Numbered from the stretch's first letter, positions 35,766-46,379 are shown. The stretch is DNA of 64,000 bases from Blasia pusilla (GCA_050084515.1 CM114272.1:21204001-21268000); one strand, 5' to 3'. The notes: generated by a model from the sequence alone, not told the origin. Numbers and translations are program-made.

Positions 35766-36538
35766 TATCACGTCTTTTAGGACAGATCCGCGAGATCTAG
35801 TAGAGCACCTACTGAGATATTGGAGGGCAGCCTCAAGAGGTCGAGGATGACCCGATGAGGCCACGAATAACCTGAGAGAGCAGGTTTCCCCTTCATTTCA
35901 GCTATCACGTCTCTTAGGATAGATCGGTGAGATCTAGTAGAGCACCTTCATGAGTAGTGGAGGGCAGGCTCAATAGGTCAAGGATGACCTGCTGAGGCCC
36001 TGAGAAACCTGAGAGAACAGGTTTCCCCTTCGTTTCGGCTCATTTGGAGCCATATTGAGGAACATACTATTTTAGGTAAGTACCATTTTGAGCATATGAT
36101 CGACTTTCTATTTTTTGTAAGTGGCCATTGACCTCATACATCAGGTGAAGAGCCCAGGAGGTGACTTGGAGGCATAGGTTACCATGGAGAGAGCTTGGGA
36201 GAGGGAAGGGGTATACCTCAAGGAGAGAGAGCTTGAGAGCTCATTCTCTCTTTGTTGAACCTCTTGGCATGAGGCGGCGGAGCTATAGTCTTGCTTGCCT
36301 TGTGTGTGTAACCCAAACCTCTCATTAGGAGAGTGGGTTTGGTTTGACATTGAGAGAGACATGTGAGAGTGCACACATGTGAGAACTATGGTGTGGTGAG
36401 AGAGATTGGATCTTATTTTAATTGGAGATATTTTGGTACTTCTTGTCTCATTGTTTGTATGCCATGAGTTAGCATGGGATCGTGCGTGTATTCGGTGACA
36501 GCGATGTATGTTGTGTAGCGATCTGTATGTGCACGACA
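35766..36538 (-). repeat. Repeat R1 copy with duplicated terminal 137 bp
   Basis: Same family and orientation as 8763-9401, ending GTGCACGACA at 36538. Its first 137 bp (TATCACGTC... to ...TTTCAGC) are followed at 35903 by a second, clearly related copy (TATCACGTCTCTTAGGATAG). It therefore has an internal tandem duplication of one terminus. It joins a second R1 copy directly at 36539. Confidence 0.8.
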
Positions 36539-37734
36539 CGGCTCATTTGGAGCCATATAGAGAAACATACTATTTCAGGTAAGTTTCCATTTGGAGTATA
36601 GTTGACTTTACACTTTGGGAATTGGCCCTTGACCGCTACAGCACGTCAAGAGCCAAGGAGATGACTTGCGAGCATAGTTTATCAAGGAGAGAGCTTGGTA
36701 GAGGGGAAGGGGTATACCTCCAAGAGAGAGAGCTTGAGAACCAAGGTCGCACGCGGAAAAATGTCCTGAGGATGAACATGTCATGCGGGCTTGGGTGCGA
36801 GCTCCATGAGCCCGCGTTTGCCCGCGATCGGCATGCAAGCATGCGCCCTAGCCCGCATGCGGGCTCCCAGGCCCGAAAGCATGCCGGGCTTCAGGGCTTG
36901 CACCGTAGCCCGCCAGCAGCCTGCGCCCGAGCCTTACCTCGCTTGCGAGTTCGAAGGCCCGCAAGCGACCCGTAATCAGCCCAGATGCAAGCTTCAGGGC
37001 CCGTATGCGGCTCCAAGGCCGACGACCTAGCCCCCGTGCAGGATTCATGGCCCGTAGCTACTCCGCATGGGAGCTCGAGGCCCGTAATACCGAACGCGGG
37101 CTTCAGGGCCCGCACCCTAGGCCGCCATGTGGGCTCCAAGGCATGCGACCTAGCCCTCGCGTGAGCTTGGCGGCCCGTATCTAGCCTTCATGCAAGCTCC
37201 AAGGCCCGCAACGAGCCCGCGCACAGGCTTGACAACCTGCAAGGATCCCGAATGCGGGCTTCAGGGCCCGCACCCTAGCCTACACGTCGCGCTTGCTTAC
37301 AGCACGTGTCGCGATTGAGGCCAAGACCTTGGCCCGCACCCTTCATCCAAGCCCGCACCGGTGGTCCCCAAGTGGACCCCGCGTGGTCGATCTGGGCGCC
37401 ACAAAAACGTGTGCCGGCGCCCAATGTTCCATGTCCGTGGTCATGTCTGGACAAGTCCAAGGAACTATGGTATTTCTTGCCTTGTGTGTGTAACCCAAGC
37501 CTCTCATGAGGAGAGTGGGTTTGGTTTGACATGAGAGAGAGTGCACACCATGGAGAGTTTGGTGTGAGATGTTGAAAGAGATGTGATGTGATATCTACTT
37601 GATTTAATTGGAGATATTTTGGTACTCCTCGTCTCATTGTTTGGATGCCATGAGTTAGCATGGGATCCTGCGTGTTTATGTGTATGTTCGGTGACAGCGA
37701 TGTATGTTGTGTAACGATGTGTATGCGTACAACA
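36539..37734 (-). repeat. Second R1 copy, interrupted by a GC-rich minisatellite
   Basis: Begins GGCTCATTTGGAGCC, internal to R1, so it is truncated at that side. It follows R1 to about 36745, is replaced by about 700 bp of GC-rich tandem sequence, and resumes near 37450 (CCAAGGAACTATGG, then CTTGCCTTGTGTGTGTAACC). It ends GTATGCGTACAACA at 37734. Because R1 sequence resumes after the interruption, the GC-rich DNA was inserted into, or amplified within, a pre-existing R1 copy. Confidence 0.8.
36750..37300. repeat. GC-rich degenerate minisatellite
   Basis: A strongly GC-rich island in AT-rich surroundings, built of degenerate units of roughly 29-31 bp. The recurring core is GCGGGCTCCAAGGCCCGCA with CCTAGCCCGC linkers; for instance GCGGGCTTCAGGGCCCGCAC occurs twice, near 37100 and 37255. 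It includes the perfect 14-bp palindrome GCCCGCATGCGGGC at 36851-36864. Open frames across it on both strands are products of the repeat. Confidence 0.85.
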
Positions 37735-39064
37735 TAGGTAGGAAGATTTGTATTTTGTATTTGAGGGCAAGGAAAAAATTTCCAACGATTTTTCAGGATT
37801 TTATTTTAAATTTTAGAGGAGAATGAACGTTGGTAAGGAAGGTTGTACAATGGTAGTGGACAAAGATGAGAATTTACATTTTTACCGGTAGTAAGGGTTA
37901 AAAATCCCTATGCCTAAGTGTTGAAGGTATGACCTTTTTTTTGAAATGCAACATAGTTATGATAAGTTGGTCATTAAGATTTTTTCCATCAATCATCAAC
38001 TTTTATCTTCACCAAATTTTAAGATATGGCTTATCGTTGAATGAAAAAAAAATTCATGGAAAAATTTCAAATATTGTAATATTTTCAACAAAAGCTAGCG
38101 ACTTACTTGGAAACAAAAGCAGATGAAATTTACTTTGAAAATTTAGAAAAGTGAAGAAAATACTCAAAAGTTGCCGAAGTAGGGTCTCCACAATAGCTAT
38201 GACCTTGAAACCCTTTGCGAGTTTTGACCCTCGAAGAGCATCTATACTATAATACGAGGGGGGGGAGGGGGGGTTACCTCTTATGCTTATTTATTTTTCC
38301 CAAAGAAGTGAAGCCCTCCATAAGCAATCATCTTGAAATGGCCGCTTTGAAGAAAAAGTTAAAACAAATAAAAAAAATCAAATCTATGGGAAAGTTCGGA
38401 GGGCTTCCATTTGAACGGCTTATATTTGAATAAGACATTCTTTTTTTTTTTACTTGGGACACTTGTCAGTTTGGAAGTAAAAGATGAAACTTTTTGATGT
38501 AACCAGCCGAATTAAGACACCTATGAACTTCCTAGCTCTAGCTCATTGCACATAAATCATCCGCGTCTCTAAGTTGGAGTAGACTCAACGTAGGTGTCAA
38601 GGAACTGAAGAAGGAGCTGGCGAAGAAGGTGGCGGCAAAGTGGAGGCAGCATCAAGGTGTTATCGAAAATTTGGAGAAAGCTTATCGACCCAAGAGGGTA
38701 AATTTCTGTTTCCAAGTAGGAATTGGTTTGGATTGTTTTACTTCCGCGTGGGTTTCTCCATGTGAAAGAGGAGAAGCGCTCTCTCGCTCAAAAAATCTTT
38801 GAACAAGCTGGTTGCAACCGAATTCCAAGAATTCGTGACTTGTCAGTGTAGGAATTACTTTGGTTCAGATCAAACTTCGTAAGTTTGCGATTTCCCGTTT
38901 TGATTTGCTTTAGAGGAGCGGAGAACTAGCCGCACTACATCTTTGTGTCAACGAATCACAGGGCGTCCCTGATTCACTTTATTCGCACTGGCGTATCGCA
39001 ATCACGGGGAGTCTTTGATCGACTCTGTGTAGGCAGGCCTTGATGTATATCACGTAACCTCGAT

Positions 39065-39111
39065 TCCTTAAGTTCCACACGATGAAAAACTCATCGTGTG
39101 GAACTTAAGGA
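39065..39111. repeat. Perfect 21-bp inverted repeat
   Basis: Arms at 39065-39085 and 39091-39111 (core CCTTAAGTTCCACACGATGA) pair without mismatch across a 5-nt AAAAC loop. It lies in noncoding DNA inside Helitron 2. The stem is too short for a typical plant microRNA precursor and no U-run follows that would suggest Pol III termination. Confidence 0.9.
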
Positions 39112-39200
39112 CTTGCTTCCTACTACCGTCCTCTTACCGCTCCTAGACTCCAACTTCGAATTTTTTTGAATACGGGATTGTTATCTGCAGAGGTGGGGGA

Positions 39201-39900
39201 CCAGTTCGACCAAGAATTCTGTGAGAAGTCTCAAAAGGCCAGTTCGACCAAGAATTCTTTGAATTTCATCCGCATTTTTCCAGTTAGACTCTATCGACAA
39301 CAAACGAGTTGCTCGTCAATAAACGTCCCTCACAACGACCAATGACGAATTAGCTGTTTCGCTCTCACTCGCTCAAGAGCCTGAAGGGAATTCCCTTGCC
39401 CTCCGACTCTCCCTCGCTTGCCCTCTGACTCTCCCTCCTTTGGATGGCATCTATTTCTCTCCCATCTTTTCTCCTTTTTTATGACGTCTTTCTCTATCCT
39501 ATCTCTCTCTTTGTCTTCGGACGGCATTTTTCTTTTTTCTGCACAGGCTCCTCCGCCAGCTTCGATCTTCTCTTGTGGCTAGCTGCAGCGGATGTCTGAC
39601 CCACGTTCCTCTACCACATGCCCATGTTTTTTGTGACTACATGTAGGGTCTTAATTTATCTTACGTTGCTTAGGCGTTTTCGTCCGTCCCCTGAGTGGAT
39701 GCGTTGGAGCTCCTTAGGCATTTTCATCCGTCCTCTGAGATGGAGCTCAGCCTCTCTCAGCTGTTGGATTCTTATTTGCTTCCCTCTATGCAAACGAAAT
39801 AGAGGAAGAGTATTGTTCCTTCGTCATTTTCGTCCGTCATGTGAGTTGGATCTCCGCTTCTCTCAGGTGCTCAAATGAAATAGAGGGATCCAACTCGCAG
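39201..39900 (+). repeat. Short direct repeats in Helitron 2
   Basis: CCAGTTCGACCAAGAATTCT occurs at 39201 and 39239 (38-bp period). Further on, a degenerate unit around TTTTCGTCCGTC..TGAG with CTCTCTCAG follows three times (about 39675, 39720 and 39825). GAAATAGAGG occurs near 39795 and 39878. No coding function is apparent. Confidence 0.6.
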
Positions 39901-40528
39901 TTGAATGGATATATTCTCGCAGACAGCAGAACACACGAGGTGGATGGGGCTTTCGGTCTTTCCTTCGCCAACACGAGACGAATCGTATTCCATCATTCAT
40001 CCATCAAAAGGGTTGCTTTGATGAAGGACAATTACCCATTTAGTGTATTTGGGCATGCTCTTTGAAGACCTAGAAATACTGCAAAGCATGTCAAGATTGC
40101 AGAAAACAGTCGCACGTTTCCGAATTCCGCACTGACCCTCACTAATAGGAACATGTCGACCAGAGAAATCTCATAATTTGAGGGACGACAATCGGCCTCA
40201 CTTAACCGGCACAAGATCACCGCTCGTTTGCTCTACTTGAATTATATGAGTGATGGGATCATCTTCTTGACATGAAGTGATCCGCAGCCCTACGCCGTGG
40301 TAAGAAGAAATCTTATCATGGCACATTGCATCCCGCGCCTTCCTCACAGCTCCGCTCTCTTCAGTGATGCCGTTGCATCCCACTTCTCCTCCATCGCTTC
40401 CTCTCGCAACTTTTGTCATTCTGCTCATGGCTGGTTACTCTCCCATCAGCTTCACAGCACAGCAACGTCCTAGGAGAGCCGCTCCCATAAAGGGCAATGA
40501 GCCAAGTCAAGAGGAAAAGCTAATTGTG

Positions 40529-40602
40529 TTAGGAGCGGGTTTTGATCCCCGCCCACTTGATCTGAAGCCAACGACCCGGCCCTACTGACGTAGGCCTCCT
40601 AG
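40529..40602 (-). other. Degenerate tRNA-like sequence, apparent UCA anticodon loop
   Basis: 74 nt on the minus strand with acceptor-like ends CTAGGAG/CTCCTAA (6 of 7 pairing). It has an A-box-like CTACGTCAGTAGGG, a possible anticodon arm GTTGG-CTTCAGA-TCAAG (loop with U33 and a purine at 37, anticodon UCA; one mismatch and one wobble) and a B-box-like GGGATCAAAACCC. The D side has about 4 extra nucleotides and the T stem lacks one base, so it is not a functional tRNA by eye. A tRNA pseudogene or SINE head is more likely. The loop resembles tRNA-Trp (CTCCAGA) with CCA changed to TCA. Confidence 0.3.
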
Positions 40603-40960
40603 ATGTTGGGAACAAGGGGCTTCCGGATTTTATTTATGAAAATATTTTTTTCCGTGCCTAGATCTTGTTCTCTTACAAATATCATAGCCTTTTTTTTAGG
40701 TGAGCTTTATGAAATTATAGAAATAGTTACGTTTTTTTTACTTGAAATATCTAATTTATATTGATAATTTAATATGCTCTTGTTAAATTTGCAGTGTCGG
40801 ATTGAGCTTAACTTACGCCATGTCAACTCTCTCATTGAGCTACAAGAGGCCGTTAATTGTGAAAGAAATTGTAATAATTACGACTCCTGAATATATGGGA
40901 GAGAGAGATGAGCATAGATTTTAATTATCTCGCTCACAACGAAAACGATTTTTTTTTTAT

Positions 40961-41245
40961 GTGGACTCTAAATTTTATGCTGCTATTTCAAATGGTTTCA
41001 ATGAGAGTGAGGAGGTTAGAGAAGTCTCAATAGGCCAGGAAATTTTGATTACTCTCAATAGTAATAAGAGTTACTCTATAGATAGTTGCCCTCTTGAAGA
41101 TCTTGACGATGGGGAATATTCTTCTACTTCCCTCTATGATTCAGAGGGATTGTATGTTGGTGACGAGTTTGACCTGGAATATAGGCGTATGGATTATGCG
41201 GATTTAGACATTAGTGACGATAGTCGAGATATTGGAGATAAGTAG
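40961..41245 (+). CDS. Putative first exon of the Helitron 2 protein
   Basis: 94-codon open frame starting MDSKFYAAISNGFNES and rich in Asp, Glu, Ser and Tyr (CPLEDLDDGEYSSTS, GDEFDLEYRRMDYADLD). It belongs to no domain I recognise. Position and plus-strand orientation upstream of the Rep exons, and a similar acidic style in the next frame, suggest the N-terminal leader of a Helitron polyprotein or an accessory ORF. AT-rich intron-like sequence follows it. Whether it is spliced to the next exon cannot be settled by eye. Confidence 0.4.
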   Translation: MDSKFYAAISNGFNESEEVREVSIGQEILITLNSNKSYSIDSCPLEDLDDGEYSSTSLYDSEGLYVGDEFDLEYRRMDYADLDISDDSRDIGDK

Positions 41246-41523
41246 CCAAAAGAGTACTATATATTGTTTATATTAAATTAATCATCAAAAAACCATCTTC
41301 GTTTTGTTTTCAGATATGTCTGTTTGAGATTGTTGAGTTGAGCAAACGATCAAGTTTCATTTCTTTGGGAGTGGAGTGACTAAAAAAAGTAAGTCTTCTC
41401 TGCTTGTGTACTAATATTCATGTGTGGAGATTTAGTATCCTTTTCTATTGAGTTTTTATTTTATTATTTTAAAATATTTATTTTAATAAAATAATTGTAT
41501 GGATAATGCAGAATACTTTATAA

Positions 41524-41913
41524 ATGAGTGTTGAAGATTTATGCTTTAGTGATGGTGAGTTCTACGTTCCTCTTGATGAACAAGAAAGGGATTATACACC
41601 TATAGATGTCGACATCGTAGAGGTAATACAAATATCAAGTCCGGAGTATGTTCCATCGCCGATCATTGAAAATAGGAATAATGCTTCAAGTCCTGACTAT
41701 GTTCCATCGCCGATTTTTGAAAATAGGGATAAGGCTTCAAGTCCTAGCTATGTACCACTGCCGATTTTTGAAAATGGGATTAATGCTCCTAATGTTAGTA
41801 TTAGCTCTTTGAGAAATGATCAGAGTTGTAGTTATAATGAGAGTGCATCTAGGATTTTAACCACGTCTGTGGTGAATCATCATTCTATTTCACAAGGAGT
41901 AGTTGGAGGTTAG
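41524..41913 (+). CDS. Acidic repeat protein exon in Helitron 2
   Basis: 129-codon frame starting MSVEDLCFSDGEFYVPLDEQ. Residues 38-88 (41635-41787) are three tandem 17-residue repeats of the form SSP-x-YVPSPI-x-ENR-xxA. The frame stops at 41911-41913, but the same frame stays protein-like past the stop (DSTYDCIPSSDPIASS, then CSEDSSEMSTVESHCPLE to about 42097). The stop may therefore be a mutation. No known domain. The serine/proline/acidic composition suggests a disordered region. Confidence 0.4.
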   Translation: MSVEDLCFSDGEFYVPLDEQERDYTPIDVDIVEVIQISSPEYVPSPIIENRNNASSPDYVPSPIFENRDKASSPSYVPLPIFENGINAPNVSISSLRNDQSCSYNESASRILTTSVVNHHSISQGVVGG

Positions 41914-42282
41914 GAGGGAGAAGAAGATACAGATTCCACATATGATTGCATCCCTTCCTCGGACCCTATAGCATCTAGCCATTCATTTTTACGTGATTGT
42001 TGCGGGTCGGGGTCATGGGAAATTTGTGATTGTCATACAATTTGCTCGGAGGACTCAAGTGAGATGAGTACGGTTGAGTCTCATTGCCCATTAGAATGAT
42101 TTTCCCATTTCAGATTTTTATAAAAACTTAAGTTATGTGTTGCTCTATTTTTTCTATAGAATATAATATTCACGTACCAAGACTTGAGTTTAAGCTTTTT
42201 TGCAAAAAAATCTTATTTTTTCTAATATTTTTTTATATATTGTCAATACATATTTTTCTTGGATGGTTGATTTTGTCTCAAG

Positions 42283-42540
42283 ATGGATGAATCTCAAGAG
42301 GAACCATCGAGGCGGAATGAAAAAAGACCATTCGCAGACATCACCAATGTAGTCCTTTTACCTAATGTGGAGCATGATCACCACATTTCATATAGTCCAC
42401 CATCTTCTATGCGGATCTCGGAGGAAATAGAGAAGCTTGCATATAAGAAGGCTAGAAGGGTTGCATCTCAAAGAAACAGAAGGGCGCTTCAAGATATGCG
42501 ATTTGTAACTCATTCAACGACTTTGTCATCTCCACTGTAA
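42283..42540 (+). CDS. Helitron 2 N-terminal exon (ADITN-type)
   Basis: 85 codons, starting MDESQEEPSRRNEKRPFADITN. A basic block follows (EKLAYKKARRVASQRNRRAL). KRxPFADITN-like starts followed by basic segments are familiar from plant Helitron proteins upstream of the Rep domain. The frame ends at LSSPL; CTGTAAGGATG at 42537 is a possible GT donor rather than a true stop. The basic block could bind DNA or act as a nuclear signal; this is inference. Confidence 0.45.
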   Translation: MDESQEEPSRRNEKRPFADITNVVLLPNVEHDHHISYSPPSSMRISEEIEKLAYKKARRVASQRNRRALQDMRFVTHSTTLSSPL

Positions 42541-42640
42541 GGATGCTTTGCATTATGATTATATAATGATATCGTAACCATATGTGCACACTCTAGATTT
42601 GTTGTGTGACTTTAATATCTTTCATGTTTGTGCTATAGAC

Positions 42641-43600
42641 TTCCAAATCCATCGAACCCGCAACGATTACATGATATACATCAAATTGTGAGAGCTCAAG
42701 GACAAAAGCGAAGACATGCTATTAGTTCAATTGAGATCTATTGAAGCTATTGTGGATGTTCCTTCGATGGAAGAATTACAACCACCCATTATCGATGACT
42801 CATCTGGCACAAATAGTAGAAGGTATTTATTTATGTATAACATTTCTACCTTTTCTTATAAATATATTTAAAATTTTATTTCCTATTTTGACTTTTCTTA
42901 TTCTTTGTCCAGGTTGGTAGCAACACCTACCAATGGCAATCTTCATGCTTCAATAGACACTACATCATCTCCCATGTATGTTTCTTCCACCTATTAATTT
43001 CTTATTTTTTATTGGTCTTTTTTGAAGTTGAATTTTTTAATAGAATTATTATGACTTGATTTTTATAAATATTTTTTTTCTCAGTCTTCCGCTTCTGTCC
43101 AACCCCCGAGGATTACATGCTATGCTTCAAGTTGCATGAGCACAAGGCCAGAGAAGGAGGCACAATCTTCTTCCTACAGAAGAAGTCGAGGCCATGACTA
43201 CTAATGACTTTCATGCTCAAGCTAATATAAGGTATGCTTAAATTTATAAGGTGGCCTTAAATTTTTATGAATGATTTCTAATAACAACATTTTTTGCAGG
43301 CCAATAATGGTACATCATGAAGTTGAAGCTATTCCAAACTCTAAGATTGTGGTCGTACCATCTCCAATGTATATTTCTAAATTGTATATTCAAATAATAA
43401 AATAGATATGTTTGTATGTATATTTATTTTTATTATAAGCATATGTATTAATTTCTTAACCTCTACTTGCAGTCTTCCAGTTCCTACCAATCCTCTACGA
43501 TTATGTCACACGCGTCAAGTAGCTCGAGCTGAGGGCCAAAGAAGAAGACGTGCTCATTTGGATGAAGCACATGAGTTTACAGATGTTGGCGATCCGTTGA
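42641..43600 (+). repeat. Triplicated N-terminal exon of Helitron 2
   Basis: Three successive exon-like segments, each preceded by an AG acceptor, encode variants of one peptide. The forms are LPNPSNPQRLHDIHQIVRAQ near 42642, LPLLSNPRGLHAMLQVA near 43090 and LPVPTNPLRLCHTRQVARAE near 43475, each followed by GQ-x-RRR/KRR. The first two are followed by GT donors (AAGTAGAAG then GTATTT; AATATAAG then GTATGC). The second has a premature TGA. The third continues into the Rep frame. This points to exon duplication within the element. Confidence 0.7.
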
Positions 43601-43830
43601 TAAGGAGTGATGCCAATGGATCTAATCGTGAAGGCCACATGGAAGTGAATGAAGACAATGTACATGCCTCGATTCCAAATGGAGGATCTTTTTTGGATGA
43701 AGTACATGAGATTGCACATGTTGGCGATCTGTTGATAAGAAGTGATGCCACTGGAGCCAATTGTGAAGGCCACCTGGAAGGAAATGAAGACAATGTACAT
43801 GCCTCAATTCCAAATGTGGGATCCAGAAGG
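43561..43830 (+). repeat. 135-bp tandem duplication in the Rep N-terminal exon
   Basis: Units start at 43561 and 43696. Each encodes a variant of DEAHEFTDVGDPLIRSDA...NEDNVHASIPN. The nucleotide divergence between units shows the duplication is older than the one at 44794. The frame is kept. Confidence 0.85.
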
Positions 43831-44793
43831 GTTGTGAACTTGAAAAAGTTGCTTAATATTGCACGTATTCCTAACTTTGAAGAAAAGCACATTCGAATTC
43901 TTAGGTTGGGAGATCATATTGATAGTATGACTGGCCGTTTTAGTGTTGGACTTATGAATGTTATTTGTCCGAGTTGCAATGCTCTACATTGGAAGTGTGA
44001 GAGAGTGAAGTATACTAGGTTTATAAGCTCGCCTTTTGATATGTGTTGTGGGCATGGTAAGATTCAATTACCATATTTGACAGCTTCACCTTCTATACTA
44101 GCATAATTACTTTCTAGTAGGAGTTCAAATAGTCTTCATTTTTTGCGCAATGCACGTGCCTATAGTAGTGCTCTTCAATTGGCATCTACTAGGGCCCATG
44201 TGACATAGCAACGAGGTGGTAAAGGAAACTTCAGGATTCAAGGTGGTGTATATCATTCTATTGGACCTCTTCATGCTGAAAATGGTGCTCCTCCACAATT
44301 TGCGCAGATTTATATTCATGATGATGAGCATCAGATGGAATATAGAAGAAGGATTGTGAGTGGAGATTACCGGGATCAATTGAGGCCAAAGATCTTAAGG
44401 GAATTACAAGATATGTTACATGCCCATAATCCATATGTGGCTCTATTTCAAAATGTGGCTATTGATCAATGTAATTCTGACTTCCATATTGTTCTTAAGG
44501 GTAGTAAGCGAGGTCTCGATGCGAAACGATACACCTTGCCTGTTACTTCAGAGATTGCAGCTATCTTGCCGGGAGATGGGAGTGAGCCAGTAGAAGGACG
44601 TGATATTATTGTTCGCTTACATGGAGGAGGGATTCGTTGTCTATCAGATCTGAATGAAGCCTATATCCCATTGCACTTTGTTTTGCCTTTTGTTTATGGT
44701 GAAGCAGGTTGGCATCCATGGATACGTTTGCAAGTGCAAGATGATCATAGACATAATGCACCGTTAAGAGGGGATGCTATCATGGAGGAGGAA

Positions 44794-45063
44794 TTACCAC
44801 TCATGAGGCGAGTTCAAAGACCATTACAGCTTTACAATTTGCTTCATTTAGATCTGATAGACAACCAAACGCTTCACCTTCACCTTCACCTTCTGATTAC
44901 TTCACCTTGCATGGAATGCAAGGTGAAGTTACCACTCATGAGGCGAGTTCAAAGACCATTACAGCTTTACAATTTGCTTCATTTAGACTTCAAATGCGAG
45001 CTAACGCTATGGATAATAATTGGTTGCTGAGGTTTGGTCTTCTTACTCAAGAATATATGGTGG
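44794..45063 (+). repeat. 135-bp tandem duplication in Rep
   Basis: The segment beginning TTACCACTCATGAGGCGAGT occurs at 44794 and again at 44929, identical for about 59 nt. The 135-nt period keeps the frame, so the Rep frame (THEASSKTITALQFASFR) appears twice. Between the copies the sequence encodes a Ser-Pro run (SPSPSPSD). Confidence 0.85.
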
Positions 45064-46379
45064 ATATGCATGCCACTATTGAAATGCAGAGGCTAACTTG
45101 GATACGATTGCATCAAAAAGAGTTGAGAGCTGATTCATACCAAGGTGTCAGAGATTCCATGATTCTGTATGACGTGAACGGTCAAGGCTTAGGGAGACGT
45201 ATTATCTTACCTTCGTCTTTCATAGGAGGACCCCGTCACATGTATCAATTGTACCATGATGCTATGGCCATTGTGAGACATTTTGGGAAGCCTGACTACT
45301 TTTTGACTATGACTTGCAACCCTAAATGGTCTGAGATTACTTCTGCTCTGCTTCATGGGCAATCAACGTCTGATCGTCCTGACCTGGTTGTACCTGTTTT
45401 CCAACAAAATAAGAAGGAGTTATTGAGACTTATATTGGATAAGCATATTTTGGGTCGAGTAGTAGGATGCATTCATGTAGTCGAGTTCCAAAAGAGAGGG
45501 CTACCACATGTGCATATCCTAATAATTCTTGCTTCTGAGGATAAGCCAAGGACAACCTCTGATTTTGACGATATTATATCTACTGAGATCCCCAATCCTA
45601 TCACTCATCCTAGGCTACATTCTACGGTAAGAAATTGTATGATTCATGGTCCGTGTGGAGTAACACATCCAACTGTTATGCACTTTATTTGATTGTCATA
45701 TAAATTTGGAGATAACAAATAGCATCTTGGCTGTAAAGTACTTTTATAAGTATGTATACAAGGGATCTGATGCCATATCATATACTTTGGCAAATACTAC
45801 ATCATGCGAGGATACTATTGATGAGACATCATTATATCTTGATGCAAGGTATTTCGATCCTTCTATCTTTCAAGATCTCCCTATTTTTTCCTATGATATT
45901 ATGTGGGAGCCTAAAAATATTTATATTGTGTGGTATGAAGGTATGTTTCTTCTTCAAAAGCATGTTGGCGAATCTTCAAGTTTAGTCTACATGCAGAGCA
46001 ACCAAGTATTGTGAGATTGATTGTTCATCTTCCAGACAGTCAAATGGTATATTTTCATGGGCAAGATTCATTGGGTAATATTCTGGAGCGAAGTAAGGAA
46101 ACCACTCTCACTCAATGGTTTGCAACAAATATTTCTGATTCGACTACGCGATAATATCTTTATTTGGAGTTCCCTTCTCATTACTGTTGGAATAAGAAGC
46201 AATGGCATCTGCGTAAACGTGCAAGAAAAGGATGTGGACATCCTATTGGACGTTTGTATATGACAAACCCAGGTAAAATTTCTATTCTCTGTTAGAATAC
46301 AATTATTAAGGCAAAATTTTAGTTAAAGTTATAAACACATTCGTGCTTCCTTCCTAATATTTTTTTGGGCTAATCCTAG

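Larger units (their letters stand above)
43473..46272 (+). pseudogene. Helitron 2 Rep (HUH nickase) region, broken
   Basis: From the acceptor at 43473 the frame reads through a 45-residue tandem duplication to VICPSCNALHWKCER and CCGHGKIQLPYL, the Helitron N-terminal zinc motif. After stops at 44104 and 44205 come GDYRDQLRPKIL, VALFQNVAIDQCNSDFHIVL and FVYGEAGWHPWI. After a frameshift come LQMRANAMDNNWLLRFGLLTQE and GPRHMYQLYHDAMAIVR, then DYFLTMTCNPKW. The nicking motif LPHVHILI has its HVH at 45507-45515, and KYFYKYVYKG near 45740-45765 carries the tyrosines. Between HPTVMHF and DCHINLEI (near 45690) the usual CxKxFP...YNPYL segment, roughly 70 residues, is missing. The exon ends at LYMTNP before a GTAAAA donor at 46273. 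Confidence 0.9.

Noticed and set aside
36622-37140. Overlapping open frames in the GC-rich island
   Set aside because: The minisatellite lacks stop codons by composition; products are Ala/Arg/Pro/Gly-rich with no domain.
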